From NCBI RefSeq assembly GCF_902364945.1, contig NZ_CABJFS010000002.1, forward strand, positions 124,001-188,000: a stretch of DNA of 64,000 nt. The letters run 5' to 3'. This document shows positions 55,385 through 63,437 of this stretch, piece after piece. Each line of letters opens with the position of its first letter. The first letter of the stretch is position 1. The translations under genes and the position numbers were made by a program. The notes beneath the pieces were generated by a model. The model had not been told where the DNA came from and searched no databases. It worked only from the letters and a program-made list of their open reading frames with translations. The DNA is from Collinsella aerofaciens (GTDB lineage Bacteria > Actinomycetota > Coriobacteriia > Coriobacteriales > Coriobacteriaceae).

Positions 55385-56041
55385 CTATTTACCACCTTTC
55401 ATAGCCGGAATTCGGCCAACAACGGGAATACCCAGGAGCTCTTCTGCCTCTTCGGCACCGCGGATGCGGGTATTGAGCATGTCTGCCAAAACGACATAGG
55501 CAACTGCGATAAAGATACCGGCGAGGAACGCGACGGCAATATACAGCGTGCGCTTGGGGCCGCTGGGGGCTTCGGGGGTCTTAGCCTCGTCGATAACGTT
55601 GATGCTCTGGGCAGCGCCGACGTTCTGAGCGACCGTACTCACCGAGCTGGCAATGGCCTTTGCGACCTCAGCCGTCTCCTTGGCATCGGTGCCGGTAACC
55701 GAAAGCGTAATGACACGCGTGGTGGTCTCGGAGGAAACAGACACCTTGTAGTCATCCAAATCGGTGAGGCCCAGTTCTTTGGCGGCGCCGCTCTTAACGC
55801 TATCGCTATCCAGCAGCGTGGCGATATCGTTGGAAAGCATCTGGCTCGCCGAGAGATCGTTGTAGCTCATCTGACCGCTATCGTCGGTCTTGGCGAGAAT
55901 GTACATGCTCGTCGTCGCGGTATAGGTGTTGTCCATCGCAACGAAGGACACGATGCCCATAGCGATCGCGCAGACCACCGGAAGGGTGATGACCAGCTTG
56001 AGGTGCTTCTTCAGCAGCTGGAACAGTTCGAGAAGGGTCAT
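55385..56041 (-). CDS. CpsC/Wzz-type polysaccharide chain-length regulator (BY-kinase adaptor)
   Basis: 218 residues with two transmembrane helices ('LVITLPVVCAIAMGIVSFVA' near 17-36 and 'LYIAVAFLAGIFIAVAYVVL' near 170-190) around an extracytoplasmic Wzz domain. The C-terminal cytoplasmic tail ends 'GIPVVGRIPAMKGGK', the segment that activates CpsD kinases. First gene of the three-gene module; no glycosyltransferase genes follow in the window. Confidence 0.93.
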   Translation of the reverse strand: MTLLELFQLLKKHLKLVITLPVVCAIAMGIVSFVAMDNTYTATTSMYILAKTDDSGQMSYNDLSASQMLSNDIATLLDSDSVKSGAAKELGLTDLDDYKVSVSSETTTRVITLSVTGTDAKETAEVAKAIASSVSTVAQNVGAAQSINVIDEAKTPEAPSGPKRTLYIAVAFLAGIFIAVAYVVLADMLNTRIRGAEEAEELLGIPVVGRIPAMKGGK

Positions 56042-56183
56042 GCAGCTTGCCTTTCATTTCCCCAGTTCGGATTGACAAAACTGTCCGTATGTTATCGCAT
56101 CTTTTTACCGAGACCAAACTCTATACATAAGAAACAGGCTCTCCTGTAAAAATGTCGGAAGCAATCGTAAAATTGCACAACAA

Positions 56184-56210
56184 CGCCGCACCCGAAAGTC
56201 AAATGCGGCG
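56184..56210 (-). terminator. Terminator of the PhoBR-like operon
   Basis: Stem CGCCGCA / TGCGGCG followed on the minus strand by TTGTTGTG, 26 bp beyond the sensor kinase stop. Confidence 0.65.
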
Positions 56211-56236
56211 TCTACATCAATATCTGTGTTGTATCG

Positions 56237-57661
56237 CTATGCGAATGGCTCGTCCTGCTGTATGGGAAACGTCACCGTAATGGTGGTTCCCACGCCCAAC
56301 TCGCTCGACAGATCAAGCGTGGCGTGATGATACAGGGCCGCATGCTTGACAATGGCAAGCCCCAGGCCGGTTCCGCCGCGTGCCTTGGACCTACTCTTGT
56401 CCACGCGATAGAACCGCTCAAATACCTTGCCCTGTTCTTCAGGCGCGATACCGATTCCCGTGTCGGCGACAGCGAGGAACGGATGGCCTTCGTCGTTGGT
56501 GCCGCACTGCAGCGTAACCGTACCGCCGGGCCGATTGTAGCGGATGGCGTTGCTTGCCAGATTATAGATGAGCTCGTCGACCAAGCGCGACACGCCTTCG
56601 ATGACCACAGGCTTGGTCTCATGACTTATCGTCACATTCGCTTGACGGGCGACCTGTTCAAGACGCTGCTCAACCGCGTAGATCGCACGCGAGAGCTCAA
56701 TAGGCTCCGTGGACCCAATGGGCACTGCCTCGCCTTCAGTTGCACGTTCGGCCTCGTCCAAGTTAGACAGCGTAAGGATGTCGTTGACAAGCGCTGCCAA
56801 GCGGCCCGCCTCACGATAGATGCGACCGCCAAAGTTGCGCAGGTCGTCCTCGCCCTCGACCATGCCATTTGCGATGAGCTCGGCATAGCCCGAAATCGCC
56901 GTAAGCGGCGTCTTGAGCTCATGGGTGATATTCGCCGTGAACTCGCGGCGCATACGGTCGTTGTCCGCTAGCACCGCCATTTGGCGCTTGAGTTCCTGGC
57001 GCTGCGACTCGATGCGCTCAAGCATGGGGACCATCTCGGCATAGGCGTGCTCATAGCTACGGCGTGGGTGATCCAAATCCACCTCTTGCAACGGCGCGAT
57101 GATGGCACGGGACTCACGGCGCGCCATAAAAAACGAGAGTACTGCACCCGCTGCTGCGATAAGTAGCATCGGCGCCAGCATCGACAGCAAAATCGCCGCA
57201 ACGCCAGGCTGGGCCTGCGCCAAGCGAACGACCTGGCCGTTATCAAGGGTGACGGCGCGATACAGCATAATCTCGTCGAGTGTAGAGCTTGCGCGCTCCG
57301 CGGAACCCGAACCACTCTCAAAGGCCTCGATGACCTCGGGGCGATCGCCATGGTTGGGCAGTGTGGAAGGCGACGCCTCGTTGTCGTAGGCAACAGATCC
57401 GTCCTTATTGATCAGCGTGATACGAAGATCCTCGCGATCGAGGCTTCGCAAGAACGGAATGGGCTCCTGCTGCTCGTCGAGGGCGGCAGCAATGAGCTCG
57501 GTTTCCTGCGCCAGATTGGCACTCGTGGCATCCGCCAAAGTGTTTTGCACAAAGAACGCACCCAGCACCGTAAACGCCACGATAACCGCCATGGCGCAGA
57601 CAAAGATCGTCACAAAAACGCGGTGCGACAGCGTATGTTTTCCCTGGGGGGCGAAGACCAC
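56237..57661 (-). CDS. phoR: PhoR-like sensor histidine kinase
   Basis: 474 residues. Two transmembrane helices (about 13-35 and 165-185) flank a periplasmic sensor of about 130 residues. HisKA follows with the phospho-His in 'FTANITHELKTPLTAISGYA', then HATPase_c with N box 'NLASNAIRYNRPGG', G1 'VADTGIGIAPEEQ' and G2 'GGTGLGLAIVKHAA'. It lies 3 bp after a PhoB-type gene, and pstB is just upstream, so phosphate sensing is likely. Confidence 0.9.
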   Translation of the reverse strand: MVFAPQGKHTLSHRVFVTIFVCAMAVIVAFTVLGAFFVQNTLADATSANLAQETELIAAALDEQQEPIPFLRSLDREDLRITLINKDGSVAYDNEASPSTLPNHGDRPEVIEAFESGSGSAERASSTLDEIMLYRAVTLDNGQVVRLAQAQPGVAAILLSMLAPMLLIAAAGAVLSFFMARRESRAIIAPLQEVDLDHPRRSYEHAYAEMVPMLERIESQRQELKRQMAVLADNDRMRREFTANITHELKTPLTAISGYAELIANGMVEGEDDLRNFGGRIYREAGRLAALVNDILTLSNLDEAERATEGEAVPIGSTEPIELSRAIYAVEQRLEQVARQANVTISHETKPVVIEGVSRLVDELIYNLASNAIRYNRPGGTVTLQCGTNDEGHPFLAVADTGIGIAPEEQGKVFERFYRVDKSRSKARGGTGLGLAIVKHAALYHHATLDLSSELGVGTTITVTFPIQQDEPFA

Positions 57662-57664
57662 GGG

Positions 57665-58393
57665 TTACTCCTCCGATGCGGTGGCCGCGGTGTCGTCGCC
57701 TTCGGCACCATCACCGGCAGAAGGCTCGGCCAGGCGATAACCCACGCCGCGCACGGTCTCGATGGCGCTGGCATGCTCGCCCAGTTTTTGGCGAAGCGTC
57801 TGCACGTGCACGTCAACGGTGCGCGAACCGCCGTCGAAGTCCCAGCCCCACACGCTCTGCAGCAACGACTCGCGGGTAAAGACCACGCCGGGCTTGCGCA
57901 TGAGGTACTCGAGCAGGTCGAACTCGCGCAGGGTGAGCTTAAGCGGCTCGCCGGCAACGGTCACCTCGCGATGGCTAGGCGAAAGCACGATGTCGCCCAC
58001 GCTGAGCACATCGCTCGCCTGCTTGACCATGCCGCCGCGACGCAGCAGTGCGCGGCAGCGGCTCGCAAGCTCCATGAGCGAAAACGGCTTAGTCAGGTAA
58101 TCGTCGGCACCGCCATCGAGCGCCATCACCTTGTCGAGTTCGGTGTCCTTGGCGGTAAGCATCATGATGGGCACCGTCGCCGTCAGGTGATCGGCACGCA
58201 GGCGACGCATAATCGCCAAGCCATCGGTGTCGGGCAGCATGATATCGAGCAGCACAGCATCGGGCACCCGTCGCGCCACGGCAGCTTTAAACTCGCCATC
58301 ACACGAAAAGCCCTCGGCCTCGATTCCCTGCTTGCGCAGCGCGTAGACTGTCAAATCCCTGATGTTGTCATTGTCCTCGACGTAATAGATCAT
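57665..58393 (-). CDS. phoB: PhoB-like response regulator (OmpR family)
   Basis: 242 residues. A complete receiver with 'YYVEDNDNIRD' (acidic pair), the phosphoacceptor Asp in 'AVLLDIMLPDTDG', and the Lys in 'DDYLTKPF'. The winged-helix output is 'LTLREFDLLEYLMRKPGVVF' and 'GSRTVDVHVQTLRQKLG'. An acidic Ala/Glu-rich tail of about 20 residues is unusual. It pairs with the kinase gene 3 bp downstream; the orphan pstB lies 64 bp upstream. Confidence 0.9.
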   Translation of the reverse strand: MIYYVEDNDNIRDLTVYALRKQGIEAEGFSCDGEFKAAVARRVPDAVLLDIMLPDTDGLAIMRRLRADHLTATVPIMMLTAKDTELDKVMALDGGADDYLTKPFSLMELASRCRALLRRGGMVKQASDVLSVGDIVLSPSHREVTVAGEPLKLTLREFDLLEYLMRKPGVVFTRESLLQSVWGWDFDGGSRTVDVHVQTLRQKLGEHASAIETVRGVGYRLAEPSAGDGAEGDDTAATASEE

Positions 58394-58457
58394 GTTGAAC
58401 CCCTTTGCGGCCGATATGACCGCATCTTAACCCTAAAGGCACCTGTAAAAGACAGCG

Positions 58458-59333
58458 TCAGCCAAAACGCCCCGTCAAATAATCCGCGGTGCGCGGATCG
58501 GACGGATTCTTGAAGAGTTGCGCGGTGGGCGCGTGCTCCACCAGCTCACCCAGCAAAAAGAACGCAACCGAATCGGAAATACGCGCGGCCTGCTGCATGT
58601 TGTGCGTCACGACCACCAGCGTGCAGATCTCCTTGAGCTCGCAGGCCAGCTGCTCCACCACCAACGTCGACACAGGGTCGAGTGCCGAGGTCGGCTCGTC
58701 CATCAGCAGAATGTCGGGCTGCACGGCAAGTGCGCGGGCGATGCACAGGCGCTGCTGCTGTCCACCCGAAAGACCCAGGCCCGACTCTTTGAGCTTGTCC
58801 TTGACCTCGTCCCACAGGGCAGCGCGACGCAGGGAGTCCTCGACCAGCTCATCGAGCACGGCGCGGTCGCGCACACCCATACCGCGAGGACCGTAGGCGA
58901 CGTTGTCGTAGATGCTCATGGGAAATGGGTTGGGGCGTTGGAACACCATACCCACGCGCTGGCGCAAACGGCAGATGTCGCAATCGCCCAGGATATCTTG
59001 ACCATCGAGCGCAATCTTGCCCTCGATGCGGCAATCCTTGATGCCGTCGTTCATGCGGTTAAAGCAGCGCAGCAACGTGGACTTTCCGCAGCCCGAAGGC
59101 CCGATGAACGAGGTGATCTGCTTGTCGCGGATCTTGATATTCACGTCCTTGAGCGCATGGTGGTCGCCATAGAACAGGTCGAGGCCCTCGACGTCGATGC
59201 GCGTCGGTGAGGCGGCAAGATCCTCTGCCGTGGGGCGAGTCGCATCCCCAACCTCGCGCTCATGCGCGGCCTCGGCCTGCGCTTCCATGAGTTCTTCAAG
59301 CTCCGTGGGCTCCACAGCCGCAGCAGCCGTCAT
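58458..59333 (-). CDS. pstB: Phosphate ABC transporter ATP-binding protein PstB
   Basis: 291 residues from ATG 59333 (GGAGGTG upstream). Walker A '[19 protein letters not shown]', signature '[15 protein letters not shown]' and Walker B '[13 protein letters not shown]' are complete, and '[19 protein letters not shown]' is diagnostic of PstB. It has an acidic N-terminal extension of about 45 residues before the ABC domain. pstS, pstC, pstA and phoU are not in the window, so this pstB is separated from its permease genes and grouped with phoBR instead. Confidence 0.94.
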   Translation of the reverse strand: MTAAAAVEPTELEELMEAQAEAAHEREVGDATRPTAEDLAASPTRIDVEGLDLFYGDHHALKDVNIKIRDKQITSFIGPSGCGKSTLLRCFNRMNDGIKDCRIEGKIALDGQDILGDCDICRLRQRVGMVFQRPNPFPMSIYDNVAYGPRGMGVRDRAVLDELVEDSLRRAALWDEVKDKLKESGLGLSGGQQQRLCIARALAVQPDILLMDEPTSALDPVSTLVVEQLACELKEICTLVVVTHNMQQAARISDSVAFFLLGELVEHAPTAQLFKNPSDPRTADYLTGRFG

Positions 59334-59436
59334 ACCGCACACCTCCATATCGATATCAATTCAGCAGTATCGATAGTAGGAATCGCGGCTCATACGCACG
59401 TGAGCACATTGTCAAGTGTTTGTAAGGGCACGCTGG

Positions 59437-60675
59437 CTATGCGGCGGACAGCTCGATGGTGAATATCGTGTGTTCGGGCGTCGATTCACATGCAACGGTA
59501 CCGCCGTGTGCCGCGATGATCTCCTTGGCAATAGCAAGGCCCAGGCCGGCACCACCGCGATTGGTCGCACGCGCCGCATCCAGGCGATAGAACTTCTCAA
59601 AGATCACCTTGAGCTTAGCCGCAGGGATAGGATCGCCCTGATTGATAAAGCGCACGCGCACGCCGCCGTCGTCCCGGCGTCTGGCCTCAATCGTGATAGT
59701 CGAGCCCTCATAGCTATAGGCGACGGCGTTTTTCATGATGTTGTTGAACACGCGAGCCATCTTGTCGCCATCCACGAGCACCGTCAGGTCCTCGCGAATA
59801 TCAACTTGGGCTTCCTTATGCTGCTCATTGAGGATGGGGTAGAACTCGTCAGCTACCTGAGCCAGCAGCAACCCCAGATCAACATAGCCGCGCGTGAGCA
59901 CGATATCGTGGAAGTCAAAGCGCGTGATATCGAAGAACTCTTCGATGAGCGCATCGAGCCGGTGCGCCTTGTCGAGCGCCACGCCCGTAAAGTGCGCACG
60001 TTGCTCAACCGGCAGCTCAGGAGCCTCTTGCAGCAGCGAAAGATAGCCCACCACACTGGCAAGCGGGGTGCGTAGGTCATGTGCCAAGTACGTGACCAGA
60101 TCGTCCTTGCGATGCGACTCGTCACGCAGAGATTGCCGCACCTTGCGCTCACGGTCACGCACGCGGTTAAGGGCGCCCTCGACCTCCAAGAAGTCGCCGT
60201 CAATGTTGTCCCAGGTGTTGGGGTGATCGATCAGGCGATCTTGAATACGAGCGGCCAGCACACAATCGGCATGCTGCTCGCCCCGCTCGTAGCCCTGGTA
60301 GTACAGAGCACGGCCGCAAAAGAACAGCACGCACACGGCAAGCGCCAGCACAAAGCCAAGCATGTTGAATACAAAGCCGGCATCGAACAGCACCGGCCCT
60401 TCGATGCCGCCGAGCGCCATGGCGCCAATCGCCAACGTCATGGCCCACGCGGCACCGCCAATCACCACGCAACGGCGCACGATTTCGAATCGATCGATCA
60501 GCAAAAAGCCGACAAGCAGCACCGCTAAGATTCCGGCGATGTTGTCGATGCCAATCAGCAGCAGGCTCAGCAAAAAGAGCAGCACCGTCGCAAGCGCGCG
60601 GTTGTCGACGACTGCCCGTACGTATTCAAAGAGTCGATCGGGCACCTCGAATGCCTGCCTATCGTCTTTTGTCAT
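59437..60675 (-). CDS. VanS-like sensor histidine kinase
   Basis: 412 residues from ATG 60675 (GGGGAA upstream; a GTG two codons earlier is possible). Four short hydrophobic helices fill about residues 27-130. Then comes HisKA with 'VTYLAHDLRTPLASVVGYLS', typical of the VanS group, and HATPase_c ('NNIMKNAVAYSYEG', 'GGAGLGLAIAKEII'). There is no sizeable extracellular sensor domain, so membrane or lipid-linked signals are likely. It follows its response regulator gene by about 25 bp and neighbours a divergent D,D-carboxypeptidase gene. Confidence 0.9.
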   Translation of the reverse strand: MTKDDRQAFEVPDRLFEYVRAVVDNRALATVLLFLLSLLLIGIDNIAGILAVLLVGFLLIDRFEIVRRCVVIGGAAWAMTLAIGAMALGGIEGPVLFDAGFVFNMLGFVLALAVCVLFFCGRALYYQGYERGEQHADCVLAARIQDRLIDHPNTWDNIDGDFLEVEGALNRVRDRERKVRQSLRDESHRKDDLVTYLAHDLRTPLASVVGYLSLLQEAPELPVEQRAHFTGVALDKAHRLDALIEEFFDITRFDFHDIVLTRGYVDLGLLLAQVADEFYPILNEQHKEAQVDIREDLTVLVDGDKMARVFNNIMKNAVAYSYEGSTITIEARRRDDGGVRVRFINQGDPIPAAKLKVIFEKFYRLDAARATNRGGAGLGLAIAKEIIAAHGGTVACESTPEHTIFTIELSAA

Positions 60676-60700
60676 ATCCACTTCCCCACCATCAAAGGCG

Positions 60701-61396
60701 CTATTCGATTATGTAGCCGACGCCCCAGACGTTTTTGATAAAGCGCGGCTTTTGAGCGTCGTCGCCAATCTTTTCGCGCAGGTGGCGAATGTGCACCATC
60801 ACCGTATTGTTGGAGCCGGGCATAAAATCCTCGTTCCACACCGCGCGGAACAGATCCTCCACGGCTACCACGCTGCCGCGATGCTCAACCAGATACAGCA
60901 AGATGGAATACTCGATGGGCGTGAGGCGCACCGGTGCACCGTCTACCGTTACGGAACGAGCATCGCGGTTGATCTCCAGGCCGTCGAGCTGGATGGTCGG
61001 CGACTCGGCCGCCTGCGAGCGGCTACCGTAGCTGGTGTAGCGGCGAAGCTGAGCGTGCACACGCGCGATGAGCTCCAGCGGACGGAACGGCTTAACCACG
61101 TAATCGTCCGCGCCAAGCGAAAGGCCCTCGATCTTGTCTTGCTGGGCATCGCGCGCCGTCAGCATGATCACGGGATAGGTATGGCTGGAACGGATCGTAC
61201 GCAGTAGCTCAAAGCCATCGATATCGGGCAGCATGACATCCAACAGTGCCAGATCGAACTCCTGCTCCAGGATTGCCTTGGCAGCATCGGCCCCGCTATA
61301 GGCAATCTGGACATCAAAGCCCTCTTTTGTAAGGTAGATACCAACCAAGTCGGCGATGGCCTTCTCGTCATCAACTACCAAAATGCGCTCGTTCAT
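60701..61396 (-). CDS. VanR-like response regulator (OmpR family)
   Basis: 231 residues, a complete OmpR-type regulator. Receiver: 'RILVVDDEKAIADLV', phosphoacceptor in 'LALLDVMLPDIDG', 'ADDYVVKPF'. Winged helix: 'LTPIEYSILLYLVEHRGSVV' and 'NTVMVHIRHLREKIGDD'. This is the VanR/YycF-like group. It is operonic with the VanS-like kinase and divergent from a D,D-carboxypeptidase gene, which makes cell-wall control a reasonable guess. No vanHAX genes are present, so no resistance claim is made. Confidence 0.92.
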   Translation of the reverse strand: MNERILVVDDEKAIADLVGIYLTKEGFDVQIAYSGADAAKAILEQEFDLALLDVMLPDIDGFELLRTIRSSHTYPVIMLTARDAQQDKIEGLSLGADDYVVKPFRPLELIARVHAQLRRYTSYGSRSQAAESPTIQLDGLEINRDARSVTVDGAPVRLTPIEYSILLYLVEHRGSVVAVEDLFRAVWNEDFMPGSNNTVMVHIRHLREKIGDDAQKPRFIKNVWGVGYIIE

Positions 61397-61548
61397 GCGT
61401 GCTCCTCTCGCGCTCCATTATGCCCGAGGCGACGCACGCCACACACAACAAGCGTGGGTGATTAAGTCGGCCTTAAGCACCCTTGTGCCCGTTCGGGCGC
61501 GGATGTGGGCCACGCACGCACGCGATGATCGCCGACGCCGGCAAACGA

Positions 61549-61554
61549 TATACT
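61549..61554 (+). promoter_or_regulatory. -10 box upstream of the D,D-carboxypeptidase gene
   Basis: TATACT at 61549-61554 with a weak -35 (TGATCG, 61526-61531) at 17-bp spacing. If used, transcription starts near 61561, which excludes upstream start codons and favours the GTG at 61594. Confidence 0.45.
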
Positions 61555-61593
61555 CTAGTTCCAGAAGAGACCATCCCGTCGAAAGCGAAATCC

Positions 61594-62934
61594 GTGAAGT
61601 CCCTCACCTCTTTTGCAAAGCGCTCAGCCCAGCTTGCCGCCGGCTTTGTCTGCGCTATCGCCCTTGCCGCTGGCGTGCCCACCGTCGCCGGCGCCCAAGT
61701 ACTCACGACCGACAATGTTTGCGGCAAAACCGCCGATGCGCGCGGCATCACGGCCGAAAACCTGCCCGATATCGATGCGACCAATGCCCTCGTCATGGGC
61801 AAAGACGGCACCGTCTACTATGCCCGCGGCGCCGATGAGCAGGTCAAGATTGCCTCGATCACCAAGGTCATGACCGCAATCCTAACCGTCGAGAATTGCA
61901 AGATGGACGAGAAGGTCACGGTGAGCAACGCCGCAGCCACCGTGGGCAATTCAACAGCCGGCCTACTCGAAGGCGACGAGCTCACCGTGAAGCAGGCACT
62001 GCGCGGCCTGATGATTCCCTCGGGCAACGACGCCGCCATCGTGCTCGCCGAATATGTGGGCAAGAAGATCGACCCTAAGACCAAAGACGCCGAGGCAACC
62101 TTTGTGAAGGCCATGAACGAGCGCGCTAAGAAGCTCGGCTGCACCGGTACGCTTTTTGAAAACCCGCATGGTCTGGACTTTGATGAGTGGGCTGGCGATA
62201 TGCACTCAACCGCACACGACGTAGCGCTGATGATGCAGGAGGCCATGAAAAACGACACGATCCGCGAGGTCGTAGCGAGCGAAGATTCCTGGATCGAGGT
62301 CACGGGCGCCGACGGCACCGACCATTCGCATTCCATGGACACGCATAACTATTTGCTGGGCCAAGATGGCAACATCGGTGGCAAGACCGGCACTACCGAT
62401 GATGCAGGCTATTGCTTTACGGGTGCCTACAACCGCGATGGCGACGAGATCTACACCGTCGTTTTGAACTCCACCACCACCGACCAGCGCTTTACCGATA
62501 CCGCAACCCTTGCCAATTGGTACTACGGTCACAAGGTGACGGTCGCAATCGCCAACACGCAGGAAAAGACCGCCAACGGCAACCCGCTTATGGCGCGCAT
62601 CGGTCAAACCGACTGGACTGATAAGACGATCGACGCCACACTCGCCGATCCTACGGCGCAAGCGACCGTGTTTTCCCTTGCCGGCGAGGTGACCGAAAAG
62701 GTTAGCTACGACGATCTTTCGGGCACGGTGCATGTGGGCGACAAGGTGGGTAGCGTCACGCTCAAGCAGGACGGCACCAAGATCGCCGTCATGGACCTGG
62801 TTGCCGACGAGGAAGGCGCAGGGCCGAATCCCATTGAATGGCTGCTCGTGAAGCTCGATCGCTTGGGCCGTCGCATCGACAACCGCCCGCTCACGGCAGA
62901 AAGCGAGACCGTCGCCAAGGCTCCTGAGGTGTAG
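61594..62934 (+). CDS. Serine-type D-Ala-D-Ala carboxypeptidase (PBP5/DacA type)
   Basis: About 446 residues from GTG 61594, chosen because it gives a clean signal peptide ('KSLTSFAKRSAQLAAGFVCA', cleavage after 'TVAGA') and lies after the -10 box; an ATG at 61525 is also open. Penicillin-binding motifs SxxK ('SITK'), SxN ('SGN') and KTG ('GGKTGTTDDAGY') are complete. The enzyme trims the terminal D-Ala of peptidoglycan stem peptides outside the cell. A PBP5-C-like beta domain follows; a C-terminal membrane anchor is not obvious. It is divergent from VanRS-like genes. Confidence 0.92.
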   Translation: MKSLTSFAKRSAQLAAGFVCAIALAAGVPTVAGAQVLTTDNVCGKTADARGITAENLPDIDATNALVMGKDGTVYYARGADEQVKIASITKVMTAILTVENCKMDEKVTVSNAAATVGNSTAGLLEGDELTVKQALRGLMIPSGNDAAIVLAEYVGKKIDPKTKDAEATFVKAMNERAKKLGCTGTLFENPHGLDFDEWAGDMHSTAHDVALMMQEAMKNDTIREVVASEDSWIEVTGADGTDHSHSMDTHNYLLGQDGNIGGKTGTTDDAGYCFTGAYNRDGDEIYTVVLNSTTTDQRFTDTATLANWYYGHKVTVAIANTQEKTANGNPLMARIGQTDWTDKTIDATLADPTAQATVFSLAGEVTEKVSYDDLSGTVHVGDKVGSVTLKQDGTKIAVMDLVADEEGAGPNPIEWLLVKLDRLGRRIDNRPLTAESETVAKAPEV

Positions 62935-62959
62935 GGCGCAAGAATAATAAGCCCACTGA

Positions 62960-62991
62960 AAGGAGGCGTCCGAAAGGATGCCTCCTTTTTT
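62960..62991 (+). terminator. Terminator of the D,D-carboxypeptidase gene
   Basis: Stem AAGGAGGCGTCC, loop GAAA, GGATGCCTCCTT, then a run of T to 62991, 26 bp after the stop codon. Confidence 0.93.
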
Positions 62992-63030
62992 GAGGTTCGA
63001 ATCCCCAGCTAACGTGGTTCAACTAAAAAA

Positions 63031-63048
63031 GGGTCCCTTTCGGAACCC
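63031..63048 (-). terminator. Second copy of the tRNA-Ser terminator
   Basis: On the minus strand GGGTTCC-GAAA-GGGACCC followed by six T. It lies just past the duplicated tRNA 3' end and mirrors the terminator at 63221-63238. Confidence 0.8.
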
Positions 63049-63061
63049 TTCTTTAAAGTCT

Positions 63062-63082
63062 TACTGGCGGAGAGCTGGGGAT
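63062..63082 (-). repeat. Duplicated 3' end of tRNA-Ser
   Basis: 21 bp identical to 63252-63272, i.e. the last 18 bases of tRNA-Ser (CCCCAGCTCTCCGCCA and neighbours) plus 3 flanking bases, in the same orientation and 190 bp away. Each copy is followed by a similar terminator. The 63083-63220 interval is a dense run of hairpins (for example GGGCATGC/GCATGCCC and CAAACG/CGTTTG). More T-arm-like fragments in the opposite orientation are at about 62994 and 63182. It may be an att-like scar or a decayed tRNA gene. Confidence 0.65.
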
Positions 63083-63220
63083 GTCCGGGCATGCTGCGCA
63101 TGCCCTCCGGCTTCAAAACCTGGCGGCTTTTCGCCCACGGGCTACAAACGCTTTCGCGTTTGCTTAACGCCCGTGCCCTCTCGGGTTCGAACCCCCAGCC
63201 TCCTTTCTCCGCACAAAAAA

Positions 63221-63238
63221 GGGCCCCAAATGGGACCC
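63221..63238 (-). terminator. Terminator of tRNA-Ser
   Basis: On the minus strand GGGTCCC-ATTT-GGGGCCC followed by six T, 17 bp past the CCA end of the tRNA. Confidence 0.88.
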
Positions 63239-63254
63239 TTCTTTCAATTCATAC

Positions 63255-63345
63255 TGGCGGAGAGCTGGGGATTCGAACCCCAGATGCCCTTTTGGGGCAT
63301 ACTCGCTTAGCAGGCGAGCACCTTCGGCCTCTCGGTCAGCTCTCC
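63255..63345 (-). tRNA. tRNA-Ser (anticodon GCU)
   Basis: 91 nt including the encoded CCA. The acceptor stem GGAGAGC pairs with GCTCTCC. The anticodon arm is CTCGC-CTGCTAA-GCGAG with anticodon GCT at 63311-63309. A long class II variable arm (ATGCCCC AAAA GGGCAT type) and T arm CTGGGG-TTCGAAT-CCCCAG complete a standard serine tRNA reading AGC/AGU. Confidence 0.96.
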
Positions 63346-63437
63346 GTAACAGCCGTTCTATAGTAACCAAACAGCCAAGGATGAGCAAGAGGAAATTTTC
63401 TAATTGCCCAGCAGCCTTTCCTTCTTGAAAGCTTCGC

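Noticed and set aside
59437..61396. Vancomycin resistance locus
   Set aside because: Only VanR/VanS-like regulators are present; no vanH, vanA-type ligase or vanX. The nearby carboxypeptidase is a common PBP5-type enzyme.
63068..63215. Possible tRNA-Sec (TTCAAA loop, long arms, GGAGAG start) on the plus strand
   Set aside because: The anticodon stem needs a bulge, the acceptor stem pairs for only six positions, and the variable region is too long. The 5' GGAGAG is explained by the duplicated tRNA-Ser 3' end read backwards.
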